A DNA stretch of 64,000 nt from Bacteroidota bacterium (GCA_027488835.1 JAIYAW010000009.1:62001-126000); one strand, 5' to 3'. Counted from the first letter of the stretch, positions 29,011 through 38,880 are shown. Numbers and translations: made by a program. The notes: a model not told the origin generated them from the letters alone.

Positions 29011-29043
29011 CCAATTGCTTTTGAATGTTTTTAATATTTATTT

Positions 29044-30573
29044 ATGATCATTAATTTTAATACAAATCTACCTGCTGCTATCTTAAATAAGATAGAGGCA
29101 GTGAACGCAGAAGACCCAGCTTATGCAGCAGATGAATTGGTGGAGCTTTCTGAGGAAATTCTCCAGCAAATTGCCGCTGTAGGTATGGTGCAATATTTAA
29201 AATATGCCCCGCAGAAAGAAGTCTACAACGATTTTTTGGTGCAGCTGTTTAGTTCCTCTGGACATGATTATAATGCAGGTCCTTTATTTAGATGGGCCGC
29301 GAATATGATTAAAGAATGTTCGAAAACCCAAAAATCACCTCTTTATAATTTCTATTGGGAAAAATCTGGGGAGAAGGAAGTTCTTTGTCATAAGGTTCAC
29401 CGTCTAGCAGAATTGCGAAACAGCGTTATGCATGGTTTTTTTGTATTGCCTCCGGAAAGAAACCTAGAAGAAGCAGCCCATATTGAGAGTTTATTAAATG
29501 ATCTTTCCAATGCAGGATTTTTTGATATTACGGCTGACTTTCATTTTTTTCAGGAAAAGAGTTTTTCAGGAAAATGGAACATAACTGAAAATTCAGAATG
29601 GAATAAATTAATTTCAGATAAAACTTTCGGTAAATTGTGTGAACGAATTGTCAACGAACAAAAAGATAGTTTCTGGGCCGATGAAGAAAAGGTTTTTGAA
29701 CTTGGGAAAGTTAATTTAGTGCCAGATTCTTTGAATGAGTTTTTAAACGAAAAAAATCAGGGCGCATTTGCATTGTGGACCCGTCCTACTGATTTAATTA
29801 AATCAAATGAGTTATTTACATCAATTGGCAGTTGGCTGAAAGCTCAGTCAAATATAGTTTTTGTGGGATATGCACTTCACGATATCGGAATTTCATTCAC
29901 TGGCAATTTTCTGATGCAACGTTTGCTAAAAGTGCTCAATCCGCAAAATAAAACACTCTCTAAAGGGAAAAAAATAGAGGATCATATTAAGTTGCTCAGA
30001 AGAGAAATCAAGGATAAAAAAGTTGTGGTTTTGATTCAGCACTTTCACATTGCATTATTTAGTCCACTTCATGTTTCTAAATGGATAAACTTTTTGTTCG
30101 AAAACAATATTATTCTAATTGCCATTGGGAAACATTATGAGCATTTCAATACTTTTTTTAATAAGCAACATGATTTAGCTTCACCGGTTGAATTGCCTTC
30201 CAAAGAGATTGCATTGATTGAATTGCAAAATTATTTGAGATTTAAAGGTCCCTCAAAAGAAAAAAATGATGAATTGTCTGACGTATTATTACTTGAAGAA
30301 ATTTTAGATAAAGTTATAAATTCTTTGGAGATGGGTGCTCCAATATTTGCAAGAAGGTTTGCCGATGAAAATAATTATTCTATAGAATATGTACATGAGG
30401 TATTCGCATTATTACACCCATGGGTAAATGCCTCAAAGAGTCCATTTCAGGAAGACGTTGTAGATGAACTTTACGGCTTTCCATCAGAAATGACGGAAGT
30501 AACCCCAATTTACCTTGCGCTAGGCCGCAGGGATGTTAAACTTGAGTACCAGCATAAAGTATTATCAATATGA
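29044..30573 (+). CDS. HEPN-like domain fused to a degenerate STAND/AAA-type NTPase
   Basis: This 509-residue protein has residues about 1-190 helical with LAELRNSVMHG (R125-N-x3-H130), matching the HEPN RNase-type R-x4-H motif. From about residue 270 the NTPase pattern is present but broken. FVGYALHDIGISFTGNFL sits where FVG..G.GKS would be (no GK-S/T), VVVLIQHFHIAL stands for Walker B without acidic residues, and IILIAIGKHYE corresponds to a sensor strand. It therefore probably cannot hydrolyse ATP and may act as a regulatory partner. Its stop overlaps the start of the next gene by four bases (ATGA). Function as defence or abortive infection is inference. Confidence 0.7.
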   Translation: MIINFNTNLPAAILNKIEAVNAEDPAYAADELVELSEEILQQIAAVGMVQYLKYAPQKEVYNDFLVQLFSSSGHDYNAGPLFRWAANMIKECSKTQKSPLYNFYWEKSGEKEVLCHKVHRLAELRNSVMHGFFVLPPERNLEEAAHIESLLNDLSNAGFFDITADFHFFQEKSFSGKWNITENSEWNKLISDKTFGKLCERIVNEQKDSFWADEEKVFELGKVNLVPDSLNEFLNEKNQGAFALWTRPTDLIKSNELFTSIGSWLKAQSNIVFVGYALHDIGISFTGNFLMQRLLKVLNPQNKTLSKGKKIEDHIKLLRREIKDKKVVVLIQHFHIALFSPLHVSKWINFLFENNIILIAIGKHYEHFNTFFNKQHDLASPVELPSKEIALIELQNYLRFKGPSKEKNDELSDVLLLEEILDKVINSLEMGAPIFARRFADENNYSIEYVHEVFALLHPWVNASKSPFQEDVVDELYGFPSEMTEVTPIYLALGRRDVKLEYQHKVLSI

Positions 30574-32081
30574 ATCCTTTTTACCAATATCATCAACGTT
30601 ATGTTGAAATAAAATCATCACTTGGAAATGAATTAAGTGAAAATAATTTTGTCGATTTTGTAGAGAATCAGTCAGCACATTTAAACAATTTATTTATGGC
30701 TGGACTTGGCATGAGTACCTTGTTTCTGCGAATGGGTGCTGTTATACAAATGAGTCAAAAATTGCATGATGGGGATACAAGTAATGATGCCTTATTTATG
30801 AAACAGGTGATGGACAATCTGCGAGAAACATTACCTAGTGACACCAACTGGAAAAATTTATGGTATGCATCGATGCAATCGGGCAGTTTGTGGGAAGCAT
30901 CTATTCCAAGGGATAGCAATAAAAATACCATTTTAGATCGTTTTGTTACTTTTAGAAACAAGTTTGTGCATCAACAAATTCGTATAGTGCCTGAACATTT
31001 ATTAGACCTAAAAAAAGGGTTGCAAATTTTTGATGAAATGGCGGCACTATATGTTCTTTTTGAAGAAAGTGAAATTATTCTTAAAGAAGGTTTATACTTT
31101 TGGCATAGCCATGATTCCTATCTCGAATTGCATCCATTTGTTCAAAATGGTGATCACGATGGGTTACCGTATTTGTTTCAAGGGATGTATGAAAATAAGT
31201 CGCGGGCCAAGTTTATCAATACCTTACGTGGTGATGAAACCGAACCGCAGCAAAATGAACCTTTACAATTGAAATTTCAGCCTATGCAAGAAGCCTTGCG
31301 GGGTGGAGCCGGTCAGGTTTTTGATCATAGTGAGCGAATGAAATATTATTTGGACTGTTTTGTAGGTCGAGAAACTGAAGTCCAATCGGTTTTAAATTGG
31401 GTCGGTGGAGATTCAGAAAAACGGGTGTTGCCAATTTATTCAGAAGCAGGAATGGGGAAAGGTGCACTTTCGGCAGGTATTATTGATGCGTTAATTCGTG
31501 AAAATATACCAGTCATGTATCATTTCTGTGGGTCAGGTATGGCAAATAGCCTTCATGCCGTGTTGTATCATTTGATTTTACAAGGTAAAAAAATGCCCGG
31601 AATGAATGGCGCTGGTATTTGGAAAGTGGAAGATGAAGCTTTGAAACGCAAGATGGAACGATTGCCGTCACGTTATCATGATGTAATTCATCTTTTTCAG
31701 GCATTACTTACTGATTGTTATACACCTACGGCTAAATATCTTGGAAAACCTTTGGTAATAATTTTAGACGGACTTGATGAGGCATTTGTTGCGAATAGTC
31801 AAATCAAAGTAAACGACTGGTTTTATACATACAATGAAAAAGATGAAATCGATGAAGAATGGTCTTCCCCTGAATATATCAAATGGATTTTCACATACAG
31901 GGCACTTCCAACCAAAAGCAATAGTGGATTTAATCTTGAGGGACGTTTTGGCTTAGAGGAAATTCCAACGCTTCAACCTCTTCAAGGGCTTAATGAAAGT
32001 TCTGTTAGAAAGGCCTTAGAAATATTTGATGTTTCTGAAGAGTTTTTACAGGCTGTTTTAAAAAATGGTGCAATAGTATGA
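30570..32081 (+). CDS. HEPN-STAND NTPase, N-terminal half of a split protein
   Basis: This 503-residue protein has an N-terminal helical domain with FVTFRNKFVHQQ (R129-N-x3-H134, HEPN-type). A middle segment (LELHPFV ... LFQGMYENKSRAKF) is of the type often seen before STAND domains. A STAND NTPase starts at FVGRETEVQSVLNW: Walker A is EAGMGKG (K297, with Gly where Ser/Thr is usual) and Walker B is VIILDGLDEA (D400). It ends just before the point where such proteins normally continue with an NPLYLR-type helix, which is the beginning of the next ORF. The ends overlap (atga) and a slippery heptamer lies at 32057-32063. Confidence 0.82.
   Translation: MNPFYQYHQRYVEIKSSLGNELSENNFVDFVENQSAHLNNLFMAGLGMSTLFLRMGAVIQMSQKLHDGDTSNDALFMKQVMDNLRETLPSDTNWKNLWYASMQSGSLWEASIPRDSNKNTILDRFVTFRNKFVHQQIRIVPEHLLDLKKGLQIFDEMAALYVLFEESEIILKEGLYFWHSHDSYLELHPFVQNGDHDGLPYLFQGMYENKSRAKFINTLRGDETEPQQNEPLQLKFQPMQEALRGGAGQVFDHSERMKYYLDCFVGRETEVQSVLNWVGGDSEKRVLPIYSEAGMGKGALSAGIIDALIRENIPVMYHFCGSGMANSLHAVLYHLILQGKKMPGMNGAGIWKVEDEALKRKMERLPSRYHDVIHLFQALLTDCYTPTAKYLGKPLVIILDGLDEAFVANSQIKVNDWFYTYNEKDEIDEEWSSPEYIKWIFTYRALPTKSNSGFNLEGRFGLEEIPTLQPLQGLNESSVRKALEIFDVSEEFLQAVLKNGAIV
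32057..32063 (+). promoter_or_regulatory. Candidate -1 frameshift slippery heptamer (T TTA AAA)
   Basis: In the zero frame of the 30570 ORF the codons read GTT TTA AAA AAT, placing T TTA AAA in register 15 bases before the stop. A -1 slip continues without a stop straight into the 32078 ORF. A lost base in the A6 run would give the same fusion, so this may instead be a mutation or a sequencing error. Confidence 0.45.
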
Positions 32082-35000
32082 ATCTAACAGATCCAGTTTA
32101 CTTGAGAACCATCTATGATGGCTTACTTTCCGGAAATTTCCATAAAGACAATGCTTCATCTTTGCCAATTGGTCTAATAGGAATTTATGAAGATGCTATT
32201 CCATCTGCGAATCATATAAATGAAAGACAAAAGTTCTTGGAGTTCTTTTCGACTTGGGCTCTTATTAGGAAGGAGGTTAGTATTAAATTTGTGGCTGCCC
32301 TTTTGGACTGGCCTGAAGAGCAAGCGTTGTTTTATATAGCTCAATACAGCAAATGGTTTAATGCCCCTGTAAGCGGTAAATATTTGCTGTATCATGAACG
32401 TTTGAGAAGCTTTATTTTACAAAAAATATCCCAAACTCATTTATTGAAATTGAATGAGGCAATTATTAGAATGGGGCAGGATGCACTAAAATTGCGACAA
32501 GGAGATGAATGGGAACAATATTCACTGGAATATCTTAGTTCACATCTGTTAATTCAAGCAATGCATTCTGGTATGGCAGATGCATTGAAAGAATTGGCAT
32601 ATAACATCAATCATTGGAATCGACAGTTAGAAATTAGCAAGGGTTTTGAATGGAGCAAGCGCATGCTAAACGACATGATGCTTTGGGCCTCAAAATTTGA
32701 TGAAGATGAAGTTATAGAATGTGCACTCAATAAGGTTGATTTATATCACCAGGAACAAAATGACGCACCACGCATTGTAGAATTGGTTGCACAAAATGAT
32801 ATTGATACGGCCCTGCAGCGTATTGAAGCCTTTGGCGGAAATGACAAAGAAGGCCTACAGCGAAAGTTTATACTTTATATGCTTTGCCTGATGGAACTTA
32901 CTCTGTTGGGTAGTAAGGATAAATCTTTCAGAAAAGATGCAATCGAAAAATTGCTCAAACACCTAGACGATAATCTTCCAGTGGATCATTCAGTGCTTAA
33001 CTGGAATGATTTTTTCCCAAGCAATTTAGTTTTCCATATGGCCTGTGAGTGGGTAGCGTTAGATTTGGAATATATTAATATTTTTAAGCGAACGGAGGTT
33101 TGGGAAACGAATTGGTTAGCGCATATAGGAACACCTGATATTTTGCAGTTATCGATATTGGAAAATCTTGCCAATGAGATAGATGCTGAAGAATATTATA
33201 AAAATAAATTACTCGAAATTGTTTGCCGGCTTCATGCTCGAAATTTAAATTTTAATAAAGCATTGGAAATAGCAGGTGGAATAGATTCAAGACCTATCAG
33301 AAATAGTGGTCTTTGGTATACATTTGGACAAATGGCAGTAAAGTCAGATTTGAATAAAACTATTTATTTAGTAAATGAAATTGAGGATAGTCAGGAAATC
33401 TGTTTTGCATATTTGGAAATCATTTCAAGATTAATAGTAGAGGGAAATAAGGCAGACGCCGAAACTTTGCTTTTGGATGTTAGAAAACGCGCAGATGAAA
33501 TGGAGGTAGACTCCGAAAGGGGAGAGGTTTTGGCTCAGATTTCTACAGAATATTTAAAATTGGGGAATCAAATACAATCAAATGTTTGCATGGGTCAAGC
33601 GTGTAAAATAGCATCAGGTTTTGATGATGAATACGATGCCGATTCATTATTTAAGTTTATTGCTTTGCAATTTTGCTCTCAACATAATTTTATTGGTGCA
33701 ATTGAATTGATAAAAAATATGAGTGATGAGTCGATGATTGCGTCTACTCAAAAGAGTATTTCCGTTCAATTGGCAGAGAATGAAAAAATTGAAGATGCTA
33801 TAGTTTTGGCAGATGCAATTGAGGATGATTGGGAAAAAAGTTCGGCATTTTCAGGAATTGCAGCTTCCATTGCAGAAATGGGAAAGTTTAAACGTGCCAT
33901 GGATATTACACAAATGATTGAAGAAGAGTCTGATTTGTCGGCAGCATCAAAGAAAATTGCAATTCAGTATGTTAAATTCGATCAATTGGATAACGCTATG
34001 GAAATTGCTTCCAAATTCGACGAGGATTGGGAAGCGGAAGCGTTACGCGATTTTGCATCAGAATGGGCTACGGGCTTAAAATTTGGGCAAATTGAAAAAT
34101 TATATATTACTAAATTAAAATACACAAAAGGTAAAAAATCAGCTGGATTTAGAAATAAAATGCTTGATCACGTTATCAATGGGTTTGCATCTTTTGGCAA
34201 TTTAGCAGATTTTATGGCGACTACTATGTTTATAAAAACTGATATTGAAAGGATCGAAATATATTTATCTGGAGCGGATATGTTTTATGAGCTTGGGAAA
34301 ATTGATTGTGTGACGGAAATAATCGAGCAGGCATATCTAACGGCATTAAATATTGATGATGATTATGATAAAGCTGCTACCCTGATAAGCTTATATGCTA
34401 AAGTTGTTAGATATAATTTATTATCAACGTATCAAACAATAAGGGATGAATCAATAAAAATCTCAGGCTATATTGATGATGTGTACTGGGCAAGTATTGT
34501 ATTAAAGAAAATAGCATTTGAGTTAATTAATTCCGAGGATTTAAATTATGCGGAGAAAATTATTGAAAGGATTACAGAAGATTCAATTAGAGCTGAAGCT
34601 ATGGTTGAATATGCGAACAAGTTAATTGAAAGAAGTGAAATATCTGATGCTGAATCTTTATTAGAAAAAACAATCAAAATTGCTACTAATTTAGAATTTG
34701 ATTCAGATAAAGTACCGTTGTTAGTAATGATTTCTGGTGCATACGGAAAGTATGGAAATAAACAAAAATCTGAGTCAATAATTAATGAATTACAGATTGA
34801 ATTTCCAAGAAGTGCCTGTAAGGTTATGCTGAAAAATGCAAGTAGTTTGATAAGTTTGGGTCGTGTTGAAGAAGCTTTTGAATTGTATGAAAACTCAATA
34901 AAAAATGCCAATAATATTAAAGATCTAAAGGATAAGAGCTATGCTTTTTGTGACATAGTTGAATACCATCTACAATTAGGGAATTTCTCTCAAGCTCAAA

Positions 35001-35374
35001 TATTTTCAACGGCTATTCCCTTATTTGATGAGAAACTAAGGTGCTGGAATCAAATTGCTAATTTTGCGGTGAATAATTACGGGTATTTTGAGTCTCTTGA
35101 TTATGTGGGAAAATTAAATAGCAATGATTCTAAAAATATTTATTTGAAATCTTGGGTTGATTCGATTGAGCCGCATCAACTCACGAAAATTATAACCCTA
35201 AGGTCTTGTTTTTATTTAAAAGATGATATTTCAAGTTTGGAAAAATTACTTTTAATTCATTCTTTACATGAGTTATTCTTCAATAATGCCACTTTTGAGC
35301 AAACAAATCACTTCAACAAAACCCTAAATATACAATGGTCGATAGATCTTAAAAATGCCATAAATCCAAGCTGA
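32078..35374 (+). CDS. C-terminal half of a STAND protein: winged-helix region plus TPR-like repeats
   Basis: This 1,098-residue protein has an N-terminus (NLTDPVYLRTIYDGLL, LPIGLIGIYEDAI, LLDWPEEQALFYI, YLLYHERLRSFIL) corresponding to the segment that follows the ATPase in STAND/NACHT proteins. Residues about 360-1,040 are TPR-like helical repeats of about 36 residues with the recurring pattern A-x2-IA-x-I-DD-W (AIEDDWEKSSAFSGIA, ASKFDEDWEAEALRDFA). No effector domain is seen at the C-terminus. It is probably the sensor half. Overlap with the upstream NTPase ORF suggests translational coupling or an original fusion. Confidence 0.78.
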   Translation: MNLTDPVYLRTIYDGLLSGNFHKDNASSLPIGLIGIYEDAIPSANHINERQKFLEFFSTWALIRKEVSIKFVAALLDWPEEQALFYIAQYSKWFNAPVSGKYLLYHERLRSFILQKISQTHLLKLNEAIIRMGQDALKLRQGDEWEQYSLEYLSSHLLIQAMHSGMADALKELAYNINHWNRQLEISKGFEWSKRMLNDMMLWASKFDEDEVIECALNKVDLYHQEQNDAPRIVELVAQNDIDTALQRIEAFGGNDKEGLQRKFILYMLCLMELTLLGSKDKSFRKDAIEKLLKHLDDNLPVDHSVLNWNDFFPSNLVFHMACEWVALDLEYINIFKRTEVWETNWLAHIGTPDILQLSILENLANEIDAEEYYKNKLLEIVCRLHARNLNFNKALEIAGGIDSRPIRNSGLWYTFGQMAVKSDLNKTIYLVNEIEDSQEICFAYLEIISRLIVEGNKADAETLLLDVRKRADEMEVDSERGEVLAQISTEYLKLGNQIQSNVCMGQACKIASGFDDEYDADSLFKFIALQFCSQHNFIGAIELIKNMSDESMIASTQKSISVQLAENEKIEDAIVLADAIEDDWEKSSAFSGIAASIAEMGKFKRAMDITQMIEEESDLSAASKKIAIQYVKFDQLDNAMEIASKFDEDWEAEALRDFASEWATGLKFGQIEKLYITKLKYTKGKKSAGFRNKMLDHVINGFASFGNLADFMATTMFIKTDIERIEIYLSGADMFYELGKIDCVTEIIEQAYLTALNIDDDYDKAATLISLYAKVVRYNLLSTYQTIRDESIKISGYIDDVYWASIVLKKIAFELINSEDLNYAEKIIERITEDSIRAEAMVEYANKLIERSEISDAESLLEKTIKIATNLEFDSDKVPLLVMISGAYGKYGNKQKSESIINELQIEFPRSACKVMLKNASSLISLGRVEEAFELYENSIKNANNIKDLKDKSYAFCDIVEYHLQLGNFSQAQIFSTAIPLFDEKLRCWNQIANFAVNNYGYFESLDYVGKLNSNDSKNIYLKSWVDSIEPHQLTKIITLRSCFYLKDDISSLEKLLLIHSLHELFFNNATFEQTNHFNKTLNIQWSIDLKNAINPS

Positions 35375-35434
35375 ATTTGTAGTATTTTCAAATATAATAA
35401 CACTTTAAATTAATTATGGCTTTGAATTCTTGAT

Positions 35435-35532
35435 TTAATTTGTTTTATGCTTTTTGTTTAAAAAATAGTTGAATGTGTGATTTTAATTTCTGGGCATCCT
35501 TTCCTTATTAATGAATTCCCAGTTTGCTATCA
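35435..35532 (+). repeat. Imperfect direct repeat, right flank of STAND module 1
   Basis: This is the counterpart of 28915-29010. It begins 60 bases after the stop of the 32078 gene; the gap 35375-35618 holds no gene. Confidence 0.65.
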
Positions 35533-35618
35533 ATTATTACCTGAAAAAACGAAAATAATACACTGACAGTATTGAGGAGTTAATTATTCAGTGATTGACT
35601 TATAAAATTACCTATCCT

Positions 35619-36104
35619 TTACCCGTATATCACAAAAACCCTTTCCTTCCAAAAAACATCGCAAAACTCATTGTAGTCAGCTGTGAATTTAGAATTAGGA
35701 AGTGGTGGTGCATATTCTCCAGGATACATTGTAATGATGTCGTATTTGCCCTTATTTGACTGAACTATTAGGCAGAATTGGTTTGTGTTTGGAAGAATAT
35801 CTGATTTAACACATTGAATCAGATAACCATCTTTATCCTCCAAATAAATTGACTTTTCTGGATGATTTTGTTTTAAATCAACTGCGCATTTCCCCACAAT
35901 TGAATCAATTAATTTAAAAATATGTGCTTCACGACCATTCTCTTGCATTAACATTTCGTATGGTTGGTTTGAATTGCAAAACGCGATTAATTCACTTGGA
36001 GTTGAAAATACTTCAAGATTGAATTTGCTACCATCTAACTTCCCATTTTCATTGAAATGTTTACTCACATGTTGCAATGCAGACTCCGAAATGCTATATT
36101 TCAT
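35619..36104 (-). CDS. Hypothetical protein coupled to a CorA-like membrane protein
   Basis: This 161-residue soluble protein ends with a conserved-looking segment YDIITMYPGEYAPPLPNS followed by VFWKERVFVIYG. I do not recognise the family. It overlaps the stop of the upstream membrane-protein gene by four bases, so the two are translated together and probably act as a pair; toxin-immunity and effector-anchor arrangements are both possible. Confidence 0.62.
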   Translation of the reverse strand: MKYSISESALQHVSKHFNENGKLDGSKFNLEVFSTPSELIAFCNSNQPYEMLMQENGREAHIFKLIDSIVGKCAVDLKQNHPEKSIYLEDKDGYLIQCVKSDILPNTNQFCLIVQSNKGKYDIITMYPGEYAPPLPNSKFTADYNEFCDVFWKERVFVIYG

Positions 36105-37453
36105 TTGGAAAATAGTTTTTTCTTGATTTTTTTCTTAATCTTTTCAAGTTGTCGCGCAAACATATATTGAATGATGAAAAATACAATGATTAAAACTACA
36201 ACAAAAAGTAGGAAATAAAAACCGACAGGTGATAATCCAGATTTGATTTGCGTGTTCTTTATCATTCCAAAAACTGGTTCTACGGCTGAAATAGAAGACA
36301 AAACTGAAATAATTCCCAATAAAACAGCCTGTTTTTTTTCCTGCTCTTCTTGGATTTTATTCGCTAAATTATCCAAACGGTGTTCGAAAAAATCAATTTC
36401 ATCTGAAATATCAAATGATTTCTTAATTGAATCAAAAATGATGTTAGGTAAGAAATTAAATGAAATTACTTTTACATTATGATGGCCAATAAATTGTTGA
36501 AACTCATCTCGGGTTTTAATTGGATCTTCAATGAATTCTGCATTAAATCTAAATATGTTATATCGAATAAATAGATTATAAATATAAATTAAGAAATAAA
36601 CCCTGTTCCAAGTATTCCATTTTATAAATTCATATTTACCCTTATGATCCGAACTAAATAAACTATGTCCAACAACGGTAAAAGAGTCAACAAGTGCAAT
36701 ACCAGAATAATTGTTGAAAACGTTAATTTTGTTTTGCATAATTTCTTCGAAATACGATGATGATGGTGCATTATAATCATTCTTTTCAATTGAGCCAATC
36801 ATACTTGAAGTTCCTATTTCAAAAAGCAAATTATCTACTTTATCTTGATTCAATTCTTTTTCATTTAAATTTACAATTGCGTATGTTTTAAACTTTGAAC
36901 CACTGTATTCATCTGATTTAATTTTCTCACCTCTCAGAGAAATTCCGCTTAATAAGTTCATTGTAATCCAACTGTGTAATTCATTCTTTTCATCTACAAT
37001 CGTACTGAATGATTTGAGTTGATTGGTTAGATCTGAAATAAATCCAAGGGTGACATTCGCTAAGTCAAATGACAACGAAAAAATACCAGTGAAATTTGGG
37101 AAGAGAAATAGTTCTTGATTATTTGATTCAAAGTGTATTTTTTCACCGTTCCTTTTGGTTATGTTTAATAATAAGTTCTTATTTCTTGTGTATGATTTTA
37201 CGGATTTCTTGGTTTGGCCGAACATCATTTCGGCAAATTCTTTGTAATATGTATCTCTGTAAAACTTTACAGTTTCGTCAACTGAAATAAGATTCTCTTG
37301 CTTTTGAATAGGGGAATTATGATCATATTCAAATTCAGATACAGGGATTGGGTAATACCCATCTGATTCAAATTTTTTGATGTCAATGTTTCTATATGTG
37401 AAAACACCTACAATTTTAATGATTGATGATTCTATAACTGTCTCTATATGCAT
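36101..37453 (-). CDS. Membrane protein with two C-terminal helices (CorA-like topology)
   Basis: This 450-residue protein has a large soluble N-terminal part (residues 1-370), a coiled-coil stretch (FFEHRLDNLANKIQEEQEKKQ) and two membrane helices (about 377-396 and 410-432). A very basic tail follows (KIKKKIKKKL). The topology resembles CorA-like channels or RMD1-like proteins, but no GMN motif is present. It lies upstream of, and overlaps, the 35619 gene. Confidence 0.6.
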   Translation of the reverse strand: MHIETVIESSIIKIVGVFTYRNIDIKKFESDGYYPIPVSEFEYDHNSPIQKQENLISVDETVKFYRDTYYKEFAEMMFGQTKKSVKSYTRNKNLLLNITKRNGEKIHFESNNQELFLFPNFTGIFSLSFDLANVTLGFISDLTNQLKSFSTIVDEKNELHSWITMNLLSGISLRGEKIKSDEYSGSKFKTYAIVNLNEKELNQDKVDNLLFEIGTSSMIGSIEKNDYNAPSSSYFEEIMQNKINVFNNYSGIALVDSFTVVGHSLFSSDHKGKYEFIKWNTWNRVYFLIYIYNLFIRYNIFRFNAEFIEDPIKTRDEFQQFIGHHNVKVISFNFLPNIIFDSIKKSFDISDEIDFFEHRLDNLANKIQEEQEKKQAVLLGIISVLSSISAVEPVFGMIKNTQIKSGLSPVGFYFLLFVVVLIIVFFIIQYMFARQLEKIKKKIKKKLFSK

Positions 37454-37480
37454 ATTCGTTTTTGATTTATCCTTTGATTG

Positions 37481-37933
37481 TTAGGAACTCCAGGTTCCTT
37501 TTGATTCTATTTGAATCCAATGGTTTTCTGTTTTCTCCCATTTTTGAAAAACTCCATGACCCATTCTTGGAGTGTTGTGAAAGCCAAAATAAATAGAGGC
37601 TACATTTTCTAAATTTTGAGGGATTAATAACATGTTTTTTAACATAGTTGCCCTTGAAAGATGGTTTTTATTAATTTGTTTACAATTTAAAAATTTGGGT
37701 GGGGATTGATTGGATATTTCATATGTTATTATTTCGCAATTTAATGGTAATCCTTTTTTATTGAAATTAGAGCTCAAATTTTCATCAAAGTTTTCAATCA
37801 TTTTATAAAAACCTAATTCGAATTTGGTTGGATTAAAAAAGTTCTCATTGATTAATTTATAGTAAAATGCGCAACTTTCCTGCTCATTTTTAATTTGATT
37901 TAAGTTGAAAATATCTTCTGAAACTGTAAACAT
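37481..37933 (-). CDS. Hypothetical protein
   Basis: This 150-residue soluble protein contains VASIYFGFHNTPRMGHGVFQKW near the C-terminus. No family is recognised. It lies 27 bases upstream of the 36101-37453 gene on the same strand, so it is likely the first gene of a three-gene minus-strand operon. Confidence 0.58.
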   Translation of the reverse strand: MFTVSEDIFNLNQIKNEQESCAFYYKLINENFFNPTKFELGFYKMIENFDENLSSNFNKKGLPLNCEIITYEISNQSPPKFLNCKQINKNHLSRATMLKNMLLIPQNLENVASIYFGFHNTPRMGHGVFQKWEKTENHWIQIESKGTWSS

Positions 37934-38000
37934 TTATTTGCAATTTAATGTAATTACATGTTTAATCAAATAATAATTGGCATTTATTCGTTAACATAAT

Positions 38001-38372
38001 ATGAAGTTTGGAAATAAGATTAATTTATTCATTAAAAATCCATTTTTCATTTCAACAATTGGATTTTTCATATTTGCATTTTTTGCAGTACTTTTCAAAA
38101 ATATCATTTTTCTATATGTTGGTAATTTTGTGTTGTCTTTTATCAATGGTGTTTTTTTATATTTAGATTTAAATTCAAACTCTTTCACCCAAAAACAGAT
38201 TGGGAAAAGTAATTTGATCTATGGGACATTCATGGTCATCTTCATGATTCTAACTTTGAAAATATCACATCCTATTATTGGATTTTATTTTTGCATATTG
38301 ATGGGGAATTGTGCCGCAATGATAATGAGAAACTACTATTATGAAAAACAGTATTTAAATAATAATAATTAA
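38001..38372 (+). CDS. Small four-helix membrane protein
   Basis: This 123-residue protein has hydrophobic segments at about 13-30, 32-51, 72-88 and 91-107. No family is recognised. It is the first gene of a long plus-strand run. Confidence 0.6.
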   Translation: MKFGNKINLFIKNPFFISTIGFFIFAFFAVLFKNIIFLYVGNFVLSFINGVFLYLDLNSNSFTQKQIGKSNLIYGTFMVIFMILTLKISHPIIGFYFCILMGNCAAMIMRNYYYEKQYLNNNN

Positions 38373-38403
38373 AGCCAAAAATTGTCAAAACATATTGAAT
38401 TGA

Positions 38404-38880
38404 ATGAAAAGACTATTGATTTTAGATTTAGATGAAACGCTCATCCATTCTACATACATTGATTTAAAATTGAATCAAACTCCACATAAATACAAACTCT
38501 TTTATATTTATCAACGTCCATTTTTAGAAGAGTTTTTGGAATCTGTTAGTCTACATTTTGACCTCGCCATATGGTCTGCATCGAAGGCTGATTATGTAAA
38601 ACAAATCATTAAAAACACAGCTTTATCTAATTTTAAATTTCAATTTGTATTTACGAGAGCCAAATGTAAACGCATTTATTCGAAGGTTGGCAGTATTCGA
38701 TATTTAAAAAAACTAGAATTAAGTCCGGATTTTGATTCATATCACAAAATTATATTCTTAGATGATTATCCCGAAATGGTTGATCCAGTCGAAAATTGTA
38801 TTTTGGTGAAGGAATTCAGAGGTTCTGAATCTGACGATGAACTACTGAAATTAACACATTTGTTACTCAACAATTATTAA
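38404..38880 (+). CDS. HAD-superfamily phosphatase of the FCP1/NIF type
   Basis: This 158-residue protein has catalytic motif D8-L-D10-E-T-L at the N-terminus, typical of the NLI-interacting factor/SCP class. Motif II is in AIWSASKADYV and motif IV is FLDDYPEM (D120-D121). There is no cap domain, so it should act on macromolecular substrates such as phosphoproteins. The target is unknown. Confidence 0.87.
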   Translation: MKRLLILDLDETLIHSTYIDLKLNQTPHKYKLFYIYQRPFLEEFLESVSLHFDLAIWSASKADYVKQIIKNTALSNFKFQFVFTRAKCKRIYSKVGSIRYLKKLELSPDFDSYHKIIFLDDYPEMVDPVENCILVKEFRGSESDDELLKLTHLLLNNY

